From CAUSKK01 sp963532425 (lineage in GTDB: Bacteria; Pseudomonadota; Gammaproteobacteria; Cardiobacteriales; Cardiobacteriaceae), in the NCBI GenBank assembly GCA_963532425.1, contig CAUSKK010000014.1, positions 1 through 63,793 on the forward strand: a DNA stretch of 63,793 nt, given 5' to 3'. Shown in pieces: positions 7,370 through 15,958 of the stretch; the first letter of the stretch is position 1, and each line of letters starts with the position of its first letter. The notes under the pieces were generated by a model. It had not been told where the DNA came from, made no database searches, and was given only the letters and a program-made list of their open reading frames with translations. Both the position numbers and the translations under genes were made by a program.

Positions 7370-8796
7370 GGATTCGCCTCGGCCAGCAGGCTAACGGCGC
7401 GCAGCAGGGCCTGGGCCTTGTTCACCGTCTCCTGCCACTCGTTTTCCGGCAGGGAATCGTAGACCACGCCGGCGCCGGCCTGGGCGTAAAGCCGGCCGTC
7501 CTTAATCAGGGCCGTGCGAATGGCGATGGCCAAGTCCATATTGCCGGAGAAGGACCAGTAGCCGACGGCGCCGCCGTAGACGCCCCGGCGTTCCGGCTCG
7601 ATTTCGTCGATGATTTGCATGGCGCGGATTTTCGGGGCGCCGGACAGGGTGCCGGCCGGGAAGGTGGCCTTCAGCACGGCCAGGGCGTCCACGCCGGGGG
7701 CGAGCTGGCCCTCCACATTGGAAACGATGTGCATAACGTGGGAATAGCGTTCGATGACCATCTGTTCGGTGATGTGCACCGTGCCCGGCCGGCAGACGCG
7801 GCCGATGTCGTTGCGACCCAAATCGATGAGCATGGCGTGTTCGGCAATTTCCTTCTCGTCGGCGAGCAGCTCCGCCGCCAGGGCCTCATCTTCGGCCGGA
7901 CTGGCGCCGCGTTTGCGCGTGCCGGCGATGGGCCGCACCGTAACCCGGTCGCCCTGGACCCGGGCGAGAATCTCCGGCGACGAGCCGATGACCTGAAAAT
8001 CGCCGCAGTCGAGCAGGTACATATAGGGCGAGGGGTTGGTGATGCGCAGGGCCCGGTAGAAATCCAGCGGCGCCGCGTCGAAGGCGCAGCTCATGCGCTG
8101 GGACGGCACCACCTGCATGCAATCGCCGGCCTGGAGATAGGCGCGAATCTTCTCCACCCCGGCCTTGAAGGCCTCGGCGGGGAAATGGTAGGTCAGCGGC
8201 GGCACGGCCCCGGCCGGGTTGAACTGGCGCAGGGCGGCCGAACCGGGCGTCTGCAGCCGGCGCACCATCTCATCGAGCCGGGCCTCGGCGGCGGCGCTGT
8301 CCTCGTCGGTGCCCTGGTGGGTGATGAGGTGCACCTCGCCGCGCAGATTGTCAAAAATGGCCACCTCCAGACTGAGTAGGAACAGCATGTCCGGCACGGC
8401 CAGCGGGTCGCGGCCCGGGCGCTGGGCCAGCTTCGGTTCGATGTAGCCGACGCAGTCATAGCCGAAATAGCCCACCAGGCCAGCGCTGAACGGCAGGGCC
8501 AGCGGCAGCGGCGCCGGGCGCAGGGCGGCGTGGTAGTCGGCGAGCCAGGCCAGCGGGTCGGCCAGCGCTTCGCTCCGGACGATGTGGCCGTCCCGTTCCA
8601 CGGTTAGCTGGCGGTCCTTGATGCGGATAACCTCCCGGGCCGGCAGGCCGATGATGGAATAGCGGGCCCAGCGTTCGCCGCCCTCCACCGATTCAAGCAG
8701 ATAGGAATAGGGGCCCCGGCCGAGCCGGTCGTAGACGGCCAGCGGCGTGAGCAGGTCGGCCAGCAGCGTGCGGACGCGGGGGGTGTGGCTATACAC
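7366..8796 (-). CDS. trpE: Anthranilate synthase component I
   Basis: TrpE converts chorismate to anthranilate, the first step of tryptophan synthesis, with TrpG supplying ammonia. The feedback-site region LLESVEGGERWARYSIIG is near the N terminus. Chorismate-binding signatures follow: PFSAGLVGYFGYD, SPEILAR, RPIAGTRKRG and the C-terminal GGAVGYWSF. I place the start at the GTG at 8796 (product 476 residues), which overlaps the rpe stop by 8 bp and has GGAG upstream. In-frame sequence further upstream is low-complexity shadow of rpe. The N terminus is about 20 residues shorter than usual. gph, often between rpe and trpE, is absent. Confidence 0.93.
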   Translation of the reverse strand: MYSHTPRVRTLLADLLTPLAVYDRLGRGPYSYLLESVEGGERWARYSIIGLPAREVIRIKDRQLTVERDGHIVRSEALADPLAWLADYHAALRPAPLPLALPFSAGLVGYFGYDCVGYIEPKLAQRPGRDPLAVPDMLFLLSLEVAIFDNLRGEVHLITHQGTDEDSAAAEARLDEMVRRLQTPGSAALRQFNPAGAVPPLTYHFPAEAFKAGVEKIRAYLQAGDCMQVVPSQRMSCAFDAAPLDFYRALRITNPSPYMYLLDCGDFQVIGSSPEILARVQGDRVTVRPIAGTRKRGASPAEDEALAAELLADEKEIAEHAMLIDLGRNDIGRVCRPGTVHITEQMVIERYSHVMHIVSNVEGQLAPGVDALAVLKATFPAGTLSGAPKIRAMQIIDEIEPERRGVYGGAVGYWSFSGNMDLAIAIRTALIKDGRLYAQAGAGVVYDSLPENEWQETVNKAQALLRAVSLLAEANP

Positions 8797-9460
8797 GGGC
8801 CAGCTCCGCGCGCAGGTCAGCCATGACTTTTTTATAGTCCGGCGCGTTGAAAATGGCCGAGCCGGCCACGAAGGTATCGGCCCCGGCCCGGGCAATGGCG
8901 GCGATGTTCTCGACCTTGACGCCGCCGTCCACCTCCAGGCGGATATTGAGGCCGGACTCGTCAATCAGCCGGCGCAGCTGGTGCAGCTTGTCGAAGGTCT
9001 GGGGAATGAAGGACTGGCCGCCGAAGCCGGGATTGACGGACATCAGCATCACATAGTCCAGCTCCGGCAGCAGGTAGTCCAGATGGTTCAGCGGCGTGGC
9101 CGGGTTGAAGACCAGACCGGCCTTCATCTTCAGGCTTTTAATCAGCTGAATGGAGCGGTGCACGTGTAGGCTGGCCTCGGGGTGAAAGCTGATGGCGTCG
9201 GCGCCGGCGTCGGCAAACTGGCGAATCAGGTCGTCCACCGGACTGGCCATCAGGTGCACATCAATGGGCGTCCGGATACCGTATTTCTTCAGGGCCGCAC
9301 AGATGGGGGCGCCGAAGCTGAGATTCGGCACATAGTGGTTATCCATGACGTCGAAGTGAATCCAGTCGGCGCCGGCGGCCACCACCGCCTCGACCTCGGC
9401 CCCCAGGCGGGCAAAGTCGGCGGAAAGAATGGAGGGGGCGATGAAAAATTCCTGTTGCAT
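8789..9460 (-). CDS. rpe: Ribulose-phosphate 3-epimerase
   Basis: This 223-residue TIM-barrel enzyme interconverts ribulose 5-phosphate and xylulose 5-phosphate in the pentose phosphate pathway. Signature segments are FIAPSILSADFARL at the N terminus, HFDVMDNHYVPNLSFG with metal-binding His and Asp, MSVNPGFGGQSF, and the C-terminal phosphate-binding VDGGVK plus AGSAIF. AGAGGA precedes the ATG. It heads the minus-strand run rpe-trpE-sixA-lplA, all joined by overlaps or abutting ends. Confidence 0.95.
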   Translation of the reverse strand: MQQEFFIAPSILSADFARLGAEVEAVVAAGADWIHFDVMDNHYVPNLSFGAPICAALKKYGIRTPIDVHLMASPVDDLIRQFADAGADAISFHPEASLHVHRSIQLIKSLKMKAGLVFNPATPLNHLDYLLPELDYVMLMSVNPGFGGQSFIPQTFDKLHQLRRLIDESGLNIRLEVDGGVKVENIAAIARAGADTFVAGSAIFNAPDYKKVMADLRAELARV

Positions 9461-9564
9461 ATGAAAATCCTCTTGAATGGTGCAGCCGCTATTTTAGTGA
9501 GTGCATTTGCCTGGAGCCACGGCCTTGCTTAATCTAGAGAATTGCCGCTTTTCAGGAAATCATC

Positions 9565-10248
9565 ATGTCGCCCTTTGCCGCCTGCTATCACTTTCAGGAA
9601 CTGCCCTCGACCCAAACCTTCCTCCTCCAGCACTCCCGCCTCAGGGCCGGGGCGCCGCTGTTCTGCCGGGCCAACGTCCAGACGGCCGGCACCGGCCAGC
9701 GCGGCCGCCACTGGCAATCGACGCCGGGCCAGCTGCAATTTTCCTTCAGCTGGCCCCTGAGCGGGCCGGGGCCCCTGCACGCCGGCCTGACCCAGCTCAC
9801 CGCCCTGACCATCATCGAAACGCTCGGCCTCGACGGTCTGCACCTGAAATGGCCCAATGACCTCTACGACGGCGACCAGAAGCTGATGGGCTGCCTCATC
9901 GACCTGCTGCCCCGGGAGGGCGGCACGGTAGCGGTGGTGGGCATCGGCTTTAATCTGAAGCCCAGCGGGGCCTTTGGCGGTCTGGGCGCCCGGCTGCCGG
10001 TGGATGGCGACGGGCTGCTGGAACTGCTGTTGCCGCCGCTGCTGGCCGCCTACGGCGCCTGGGACGAGCGCCCCTATCTGCCCGCGCCCCAGCGCTGGGC
10101 CCGCTGGGACGGCTGGCACGGCCGCGAGGCCCGGCTGGAGGACGGCCAGTTATACCGGCTCCTCGGCATTGACCAGAAGGGCCGGCTCATCGCCCGCCGC
10201 GACGGCCGGCTGCACTATTTCGCCAGCAATCGCATTGCTCTGGCCTAG
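9565..10248 (+). CDS. birA: Biotin--[acetyl-CoA-carboxylase] ligase (no HTH domain)
   Basis: The 227-residue protein attaches biotin to the carboxylase carrier protein. It begins directly with the catalytic domain (LPSTQTFLL), followed by the biotinyl-adenylate loop AGTGQRGRHWQS, KWPNDLYDG with the active Lys/Asp, and a C-terminal SH3-like cap. The N-terminal winged-helix DNA-binding domain of the E. coli type is absent, so it should not repress biotin genes. It is divergent from rpe and followed by coaX, a common birA-coaX pairing. Confidence 0.92.
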   Translation: MSPFAACYHFQELPSTQTFLLQHSRLRAGAPLFCRANVQTAGTGQRGRHWQSTPGQLQFSFSWPLSGPGPLHAGLTQLTALTIIETLGLDGLHLKWPNDLYDGDQKLMGCLIDLLPREGGTVAVVGIGFNLKPSGAFGGLGARLPVDGDGLLELLLPPLLAAYGAWDERPYLPAPQRWARWDGWHGREARLEDGQLYRLLGIDQKGRLIARRDGRLHYFASNRIALA

Positions 10249-10262
10249 GCGCCGCGCTTCCG

Positions 10263-10420
10263 ATGTATTTATGGATAGATGCCAGCACCCCCGGCCTCTT
10301 TCGTTGGCCCACTGAAATTTGAACTAAACAGTCATGTATTTATTGATAGATGCCGGACCCACTGGGCCCGGCACTCCCGGCCTTCTCATTAATTGCCCCT
10401 AGCCCATTGCAAGAATCATC
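10263..10420 (+). repeat. Two degenerate copies of the coaX 5' end upstream of coaX
   Basis: ATG-TAT-TTA motifs at 10263 and 10334 repeat the coaX start at 10421. The first copy would encode MYLWIDAS and the second MYLLIDAG, against MYLLIDAG in coaX itself. Each becomes a mini reading frame of 19 or 22 codons with its own stop. Leu codons differ (TTA TTG against CTA CTC), so the similarity is higher at peptide than DNA level. The role is unknown; these could be relics or leader peptides. Confidence 0.8.
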
Positions 10421-11140
10421 ATGTATCTACTCATAGATGCCGGCAACTCCCGCCTCAAATGGCTCTACGGCAACAGCGTGCCGACCATCGTCGAAGCGCT
10501 TTCCTATAAAAACAACTGGCAGGAACGGCTCTACCGCGCCTGGCACCTGCTGCCCCAGCCGCGCCAGGTGGCCCTGTCCAGCGTCAGTGATGCTAGCGTC
10601 GCCGCCACCATTGACCGGCTGGCGGCCCAGCTCTGGGGCCAGACGGTGCACAAATTCCGGCCCCAGAAGCAAACCGGCGATTTGCTGCTGGCCTACGAGG
10701 AACCGGAGCGCCTCGGCACCGACCGCTATCTGGCCATGCTCGGCGCGCGGGAGCTGTGCCGCCAGGCGCTGGTGGTGGTGGGCTGTGGCACGGCCATTAC
10801 CTTCGATGCCGTCGCCGCCGATGGCCAGCACCTCGGCGGTTTTATCCTGCCCGGCATGCGGCTGGCGGAAAACGCCCTGCTCAACCACACCCAGCGGCTG
10901 GTGCCGATGCGCTGGACGGCCAGCTTTCTCGGCAAGGACACGGCCGCCTGCATTGGCGCCGGCATTCACCACGCCCTGCCCGCCGGTGTCGATGCCCTGG
11001 CCGACGAGCTCGAACAGCAACAGGGCTGTTATTTCCAGCGCTTCGCCTTCGGCGGCGATGCGCCCATTCTCTTCGGCAACCGGCCCCATTACCGGCTGGA
11101 ACCGGATTTGATTTTTCGCGGCATGCTCGCTCATCTCTAG
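10421..11140 (+). CDS. coaX: Type III pantothenate kinase
   Basis: The 239-residue kinase phosphorylates pantothenate, the first step of coenzyme A synthesis. The N-terminal phosphate motif is YLLIDAGNSRLKW, the middle has the conserved GTDRYLAMLGA, and the second phosphate motif is VVGCGTAITFDAV, followed by GGFILPGMRL. This is the acetyl-CoA-insensitive, K+-dependent type. The gene follows birA after about 170 bp that hold two copies of its own first codons, and its last codons are copied again downstream. Confidence 0.94.
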   Translation: MYLLIDAGNSRLKWLYGNSVPTIVEALSYKNNWQERLYRAWHLLPQPRQVALSSVSDASVAATIDRLAAQLWGQTVHKFRPQKQTGDLLLAYEEPERLGTDRYLAMLGARELCRQALVVVGCGTAITFDAVAADGQHLGGFILPGMRLAENALLNHTQRLVPMRWTASFLGKDTAACIGAGIHHALPAGVDALADELEQQQGCYFQRFAFGGDAPILFGNRPHYRLEPDLIFRGMLAHL

Positions 11141-11222
11141 CCGCGCTCTGACGGGTCGCGGCATGCTCGCCCATCTCTAGACTTCGGAGCCGCGCTCTGG
11201 CGAGTCGCGGCATGTTGGCCAT
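11117..11222 (+). repeat. Repeated copies of the coaX 3' end
   Basis: CGCGGCATG starts at 11117 (inside coaX), 11157 and 11206. The second copy continues through CTCGCCCATCTCTAG, reproducing the last codons and stop of coaX (RGMLAHL then TAG). The third copy is cut after GCATGTTGGCC. CCGCGCTCTG also precedes both downstream copies. Confidence 0.85.
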
Positions 11223-11224
11223 TG

Positions 11225-12032
11225 CGAGGCTTTAGCAAGCGTCGCTGGCAGCGAAGCGCTTCGGTTTCTAGCCCCGGGCCAAAGCGCTTCTTCATTATTT
11301 AAAGTGTCGGTACGAAGCGCTTCCCTCAGGAGAAGCGCTTCGGTCGGTGGCAGTGTTTCCAATTTTTGCGGGTTTCCAGAACGAAGCGCTGCGGTTTTGA
11401 AACGCCCATCGCTGGTCCCCGCCCGCCGGGGGCGAAGCACTTCCTTAATAGGGCGCTGCGCCCGAACATTCGCAGAAGCCCGAAGCGCTTCGCTAGGCCG
11501 CCGGGCGGGGAAAGAGGTCATTCAGAAAATGAACGGGGAAGACGGAAGCGCTCCCGGCTCACTGGAAAAGCTCGGGGTGGGAAAGGGCAAGGGGGAACGA
11601 AGCGCTTCGCTCAGCGGCAACGGAAGAAACGGATATTGATTCGGCGCTCGGACCGAAGCGCTTCGGTTTTGAAACGCCCATCGCTGGTCCTCCGGCCCGC
11701 CGGGGGCGAAGCGCTTCGCTGGGAGAGTCCGGACAAGGCCGAGCCGGTAATTTTTGAAAAAAGGGGAAGCGCTTCCTTCTGGGTAGTGAGAACGAAGCGC
11801 TTCCCTCCCCACGCCCTCGTTATCGAGCAATCGGGCCGGCCGAGTCGTGGCCGGCTAAACTTCCGGAGCGCCTTAATCTGGGCCAGTGGATTTTCCCGGC
11901 CCGGCTTGAATTAGGCAGGGGGATTTTATTAGGGGCGTCGGCGCGAAGCGCTTCGCTGGGAAAAGCCTGCTGGCCAGGAAGCGCTTCGGGATTTTGACCG
12001 GTGGCGCTGGCGCGCTCGGAGCGAAGCGCTTC
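11225..12032. repeat. GAAGCGCTTC palindrome array 2
   Basis: About 0.8 kb between the convergent coaX and mvaD genes. Palindromes recur every 30-80 bp. One spacer (GAAACGCCCATCGCTGGTCC) occurs twice, near 11399 and 11670, each next to a palindrome or variant and followed by GCCCGCCGGGGGCGAAG. I see no gene here. Confidence 0.9.
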
Positions 12033-13058
12033 CTAGCAATCCTCGGCCACCGGCTCCCAGGGATTGACCAGCAGGGCTTCGGGGAAAAGTTGCCGCAGGG
12101 CGGCGCCGCTGGCTGCCTCAAAAATCAGTTTGATGTTGGCGCCGGCGTCGATGGTGGCATAGGCGGCCAGGCCCTCGGCCCGGGCGGTCCAGAGCCGGCG
12201 GAGATAGTCCAGACTCTGGGGCTGCAGATAGCAGAGGGCCGGTCGCGCCGCCAGCATGGTGGCGTGCATGGCCAGGGCATTGCCTTCGGCCACGGCGCCG
12301 AGGCGGGCGAAATCGCGCTCGGCCAGGGCGGCCTCCAGCTGCAGCAAATCATCGGCGGCGGTGGCGGCCCAGACGCCGTAGAGCGGGCTGGTGGCGACGG
12401 TGTGGTTCATGCCGTCGCGGCTGCTGGTGCCCTTGGTGCGCAAATCCACCGGCAGAATGGCCAGGCGCAGCGTCGGCCAGTCGTAGGTCAGGGGCAGGCC
12501 GTAGCTGTCGCTGCCATCGGCGGCCTCGCCCTTGCGCCAGAGCACAAAGCCCGGCCACAGCGACCGGCAGGCGCTGCCACTGCCGCGCCGGGCCCGGCGG
12601 CTCAGTTCCACCGAACCCAGTTCCCAGTGGAAAAAGTGGTTCAGGGCCCGGGTCAGGGCGGCGAAGCCCGAGGCGCTGGAGGCCAGGCCGGCGCCGGTGG
12701 GAATGCTGTTGTGGCTGATGATGCGCAGCGGCGGCCGGCGGGGTTCCCAGAGTTCGATGAAGTGAAAAACCTTGCGGACAAAGGCCCCGTCTAGGGGAAG
12801 CGCTTCGCCGTTGAGGATAAATTCGTCGCGGGCAGCGGCCTGAACGGCGGTGCGGGTGCCGAGGGCGCCCAGGCCCAGGGACAGGCTGCTGTTGGTAGGC
12901 AGATTTAGGCGGCCGTCGCGTTTGCCCCAGTATTTGATGAGGGCAATGTTTGCCGGCGCGAAGAAACTTCGCCCGGGGCTGACGCCGTTGGCGTCGCTGG
13001 CCGGCGCGAAGAAGTTGTGGCCGGCGGGGAAATCGGCGGGAGAGAAATTCGGATTCAT
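12033..13058 (-). CDS. mvaD: Diphosphomevalonate decarboxylase
   Basis: MvaD performs the last mevalonate-pathway step, ATP-driven decarboxylation of mevalonate diphosphate to isopentenyl diphosphate. The GHMP-kinase-type signature NIALIKYWGKRD is at residues 37-48, SIPTGAGLASSASGFAAL is the phosphate loop, and SRDGMNHTV and the Asp in TIDAGANIK complete the active site. The 341-residue length fits. The N terminus is about 30 residues longer than usual and holds a partial repeat (HNFFAPAS, RSFFAPAN). The ATG overlaps the glnE stop (ATGA). The mevalonate route is uncommon in gammaproteobacteria. Confidence 0.92.
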   Translation of the reverse strand: MNPNFSPADFPAGHNFFAPASDANGVSPGRSFFAPANIALIKYWGKRDGRLNLPTNSSLSLGLGALGTRTAVQAAARDEFILNGEALPLDGAFVRKVFHFIELWEPRRPPLRIISHNSIPTGAGLASSASGFAALTRALNHFFHWELGSVELSRRARRGSGSACRSLWPGFVLWRKGEAADGSDSYGLPLTYDWPTLRLAILPVDLRTKGTSSRDGMNHTVATSPLYGVWAATAADDLLQLEAALAERDFARLGAVAEGNALAMHATMLAARPALCYLQPQSLDYLRRLWTARAEGLAAYATIDAGANIKLIFEAASGAALRQLFPEALLVNPWEPVAEDC

Positions 13059-15685
13059 GGCTGGGGGTTCTCGGGGGTCAGATGAAAAATCTCGTCCCAG
13101 ATGGCCCGCACCGTGGCGATGAGCTCGGCCCAGGGCGCCCGGGGGACGTTGTTGTCGTGGTCATTGAGACGGCGATGGTGGTTTTCCAGCCGCAGCCGGC
13201 GGTAGCTGTCGCGCAGCTGCATGGCCCGGCTGGAACTGAGAATGCCGGTGGCCTCCAGGGCCGCCAGCTGGCGAATATTGTCGCTCATGCGCGCCAGCAG
13301 CGGCTCCGCGCCACAGTGGCCGAGCAGCAGATACTGGACGATAAATTCAATGTCCACTAGGCCGCCGGGACTGTACTTCAGATTGAATTGCTCCGGCGGC
13401 GGCAGCCGGTGGCCGGCGCTGATTTTCTCACGCATGGCCAGCACCGCCGCCCGCAGCGCTTCTTCCTCCCGGGGCCGGGCAAGGATTTCGCCCCGAATGG
13501 CGGCGAAGCGCTCCCCCAGTTCGCCATCGCCGGCGATGAAGCGCGCGCGGGTCAAGGCCTGCTGCTCCCAGGTCTGGGCGTGGTGGCGCTGGTAGTCGCG
13601 GTAGGCGTCGATGTGGCTGATGAGCAGGCCGCTGGAACCGTTAGGCCGCAGCCGGGTATCGATGGCATAGAGCACGCCGCTGGTGGTGGCACTGCTGAGG
13701 CAGGTGATGATGCGCTGGGCCAGCCGGGTGAAATAGACGTTGTTTTCCAGGGGCTTGGGCCCGTCGCTGCGGCCGCCGGCGCCGTCGTCATAGAGAAAAA
13801 TCAAATCCAAATCCGAACCGTAGCCCAGCTCCAGGCCGCCGAGCTTGCCGTAGGCGACGAGGGCGAAGCGGGCCGGGCGGCCGTCGCTGGCTCGGGGCGT
13901 GCCGTGGCGCTGCTCCAGCTGGGCCCGCACGCGCCGGTAGCTGGCGGCCAGTATCAGTTCGGCCAGCTGGGTGAGCCGGTCGCTGACCTGCATCAGCGGC
14001 AGGCGGCCGTGGATGTCCAGCCAGGCGATTTTGAAAATCTGGCCGTGCTTGAAATCGCGCAGGGCATAGAAAAATTCCTCGTCGGACAGGCTGGCCGGGG
14101 TGCGCGCCGCCAGGGCCGCCGCCAGCTCGGCGCCCGGGGGCAGGGGCCGTTCGGTCAGGATGTCGTCCAGCACCAGCGGGTGTTCGATGATGAAGCGCAT
14201 CAGCCAGGCCGAGGTGGTGGCGATGTCCAGGAGATGGTCAATCAGGGCCGGGTGCTCGGCGAGCAGATAGAGATAGGCACTGCGCGTCGCCACCCCCTCC
14301 AGCAGGGCCAGCAGTTCCGGTAGGCCGGCGGCCGTGGGCCGGGCGCTGAGCTGGGCGAGGATACGGGCCAGATGGCCGCCGCTGGCCTTGCTGAGCCGGG
14401 CCCAGCTGAAATGGGCGCAGAAGTGGAGCAGGGCCGCCTTGACCTCCGGAACCAGGAGCAGCGCTTCGATTTCCTCGGGCTTCTGCCAGTCGATGGCGCT
14501 GTCCGTCTCAGCGGTTTCGGCGCCGAAGATGCCGTTGAACCAGCGGTGGATAAATTCCCGGGCCTCGGCCAACTCGGCCATCAGTTCCGCCGGGCTGGCC
14601 CGGCCACAGCAGCGGGCCAGCCGCTGCCAGCCGGCCTCGTCCTCCACCGCCGGCAGGTCGTGGGTCTGGGCCTCGTGCTCCAGCTGCAGGGCGTTTTCCA
14701 CCGTCCGCAGCAGCAGATAGGCCTGCTCCAGCCGGGCCGCCTCGGCCGGCGCCCAGAACTGCAAGACGGCCAAATCGTGCAGGGCGGCCCGGAAGTTCTG
14801 CCGCTGCAGCTGGGGATACTGGCCGCCGTAGACCATCTGCATGGCCTGGACGCTGAATTCGGCCTCGCGAATGCCGCCGGCGCCGAGTTTGATGTTGCGG
14901 GCCAGGGAGCCGTCGCTGATTTGCTGGTTGATGGTGTTTTTCATCTGGCCAATGGCCTGGAGGGCGTGGTAGTCCAGATAGCGGCGGTAGATGAACGGGC
15001 GCAGCCGGCGCAGAATCTGGGCGCCGCCGTCCAAATCGCCGGCCACCGGCCGGGCCTTCATCAGGGCGTAGCGCTCCCAGTCGCGGCCGTGAATGGTGTA
15101 GTACTGCTCCAGGGCGTCATGGGTCAGCACCAGGGCGCCGCTGGCCCCGAACGGGCGCAGGCGCATGTCCACCCGGTAGACGCCGCCGTCGGCGGTGATG
15201 CTGTCGAGGCTGTGAATGAGCTTCTGGGCCAGCTTGGTGAAGAAGACGGCCACATCGGTTTCCTTGCCGTTGTGGTCGATGCTGCCGCCGCTGCGGTGGC
15301 AGAAAATCAGGTCGATGTCCGAGGAGAAATTCAGTTCGCCGCCGCCGAGCTTGCCCATGCCCAGCACGGTGAGCCGCTGGCCCGGGTCGCCGTAGCGGGC
15401 GACGAGGGCGCGGTGCTGCCAGTCCAGGGCGGCGCCGATGAGCCGTTCGGCCAGGCGGCTGGTGGCCTCGAGAAAGGCCACCGGGTCGAGGCGGCCGGCG
15501 AGCAGTTCCACCAGCTGGCGCAGCTGCCAGTAATGCTTGTGGCGGCGCAGCTGGCGGAGGAGCTCGGCCTCGTCGGCGCCGTTCAGGGGCGGCTCCGGGC
15601 CGGTGAGCAGGTCGGGCCAGCGGCGCAGCGTCTCGGCGGCGTAGGGGCTGAGGGTGATGAGTTTGTCAATATCTTGATTTTCCAT
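13055..15685 (-). CDS. glnE: Bifunctional glutamine synthetase adenylyltransferase/adenylyl-removing enzyme
   Basis: GlnE switches glutamine synthetase off and on by adenylylation and deadenylylation under control of PII. The 876-residue protein has the expected two nucleotidyltransferase cores. The N-terminal core has GKLGGGELNFSSDIDLIF and the C-terminal core has GKLGGLELGYGSDLDLIF, each with the two metal-binding Asp. Helical linker domains lie between and after. The length is slightly below E. coli (946). It is followed by mvaD with a 4-bp overlap, an unusual partner. Confidence 0.95.
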   Translation of the reverse strand: MENQDIDKLITLSPYAAETLRRWPDLLTGPEPPLNGADEAELLRQLRRHKHYWQLRQLVELLAGRLDPVAFLEATSRLAERLIGAALDWQHRALVARYGDPGQRLTVLGMGKLGGGELNFSSDIDLIFCHRSGGSIDHNGKETDVAVFFTKLAQKLIHSLDSITADGGVYRVDMRLRPFGASGALVLTHDALEQYYTIHGRDWERYALMKARPVAGDLDGGAQILRRLRPFIYRRYLDYHALQAIGQMKNTINQQISDGSLARNIKLGAGGIREAEFSVQAMQMVYGGQYPQLQRQNFRAALHDLAVLQFWAPAEAARLEQAYLLLRTVENALQLEHEAQTHDLPAVEDEAGWQRLARCCGRASPAELMAELAEAREFIHRWFNGIFGAETAETDSAIDWQKPEEIEALLLVPEVKAALLHFCAHFSWARLSKASGGHLARILAQLSARPTAAGLPELLALLEGVATRSAYLYLLAEHPALIDHLLDIATTSAWLMRFIIEHPLVLDDILTERPLPPGAELAAALAARTPASLSDEEFFYALRDFKHGQIFKIAWLDIHGRLPLMQVSDRLTQLAELILAASYRRVRAQLEQRHGTPRASDGRPARFALVAYGKLGGLELGYGSDLDLIFLYDDGAGGRSDGPKPLENNVYFTRLAQRIITCLSSATTSGVLYAIDTRLRPNGSSGLLISHIDAYRDYQRHHAQTWEQQALTRARFIAGDGELGERFAAIRGEILARPREEEALRAAVLAMREKISAGHRLPPPEQFNLKYSPGGLVDIEFIVQYLLLGHCGAEPLLARMSDNIRQLAALEATGILSSSRAMQLRDSYRRLRLENHHRRLNDHDNNVPRAPWAELIATVRAIWDEIFHLTPENPQP

Positions 15686-15870
15686 AAAAAATTTCTCCTG
15701 AAGCGGCGAAAAATTATAGATTTCCGCCGGCGGGATAATCTTCAGGAAAACTTTGCTAAGAATGTTTTTTGTTTGACAAAATTCATCGATACCGGGAAGC
15801 TCAATGGCAACGGCTCTTGTTTAGCTTGAAAATTTTTTAGAAATCAAAGAACTAAAAAAATAGCTCCCCG

Positions 15871-15915
15871 GGTCGAAAAAATTTTTTTGACCGGCCCGTC
15901 GGCTTTCGGCATAGT
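15871..15915 (+). promoter_or_regulatory. bfrA promoter with AT-rich palindromic operator candidate
   Basis: A -35 TTGACC (15887-15892) and -10 CATAGT (15910-15915) have 17-bp spacing. An almost perfect inverted repeat of GGTCGAAAAAA with TTTTTTTGACC (15871-15892) overlaps the -35. It could be an operator or an UP-like element; it does not look like a classic Fur box. The wider 15686-15958 region is A/T-rich for this genome and holds no gene. Confidence 0.5.
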
Positions 15916-15958
15916 GGCCGCTCTTTTCCATTTAACCGGGCCGAAGGAGGCCAAAAAT

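Noticed and set aside
9461..9532. A 23-residue signal-peptide-like frame (MKILLNGAAAILVSAFAW...) starting beside the rpe ATG
   Set aside because: It lies in the rpe leader and promoter region, has no convincing ribosome binding site, and could be chance.
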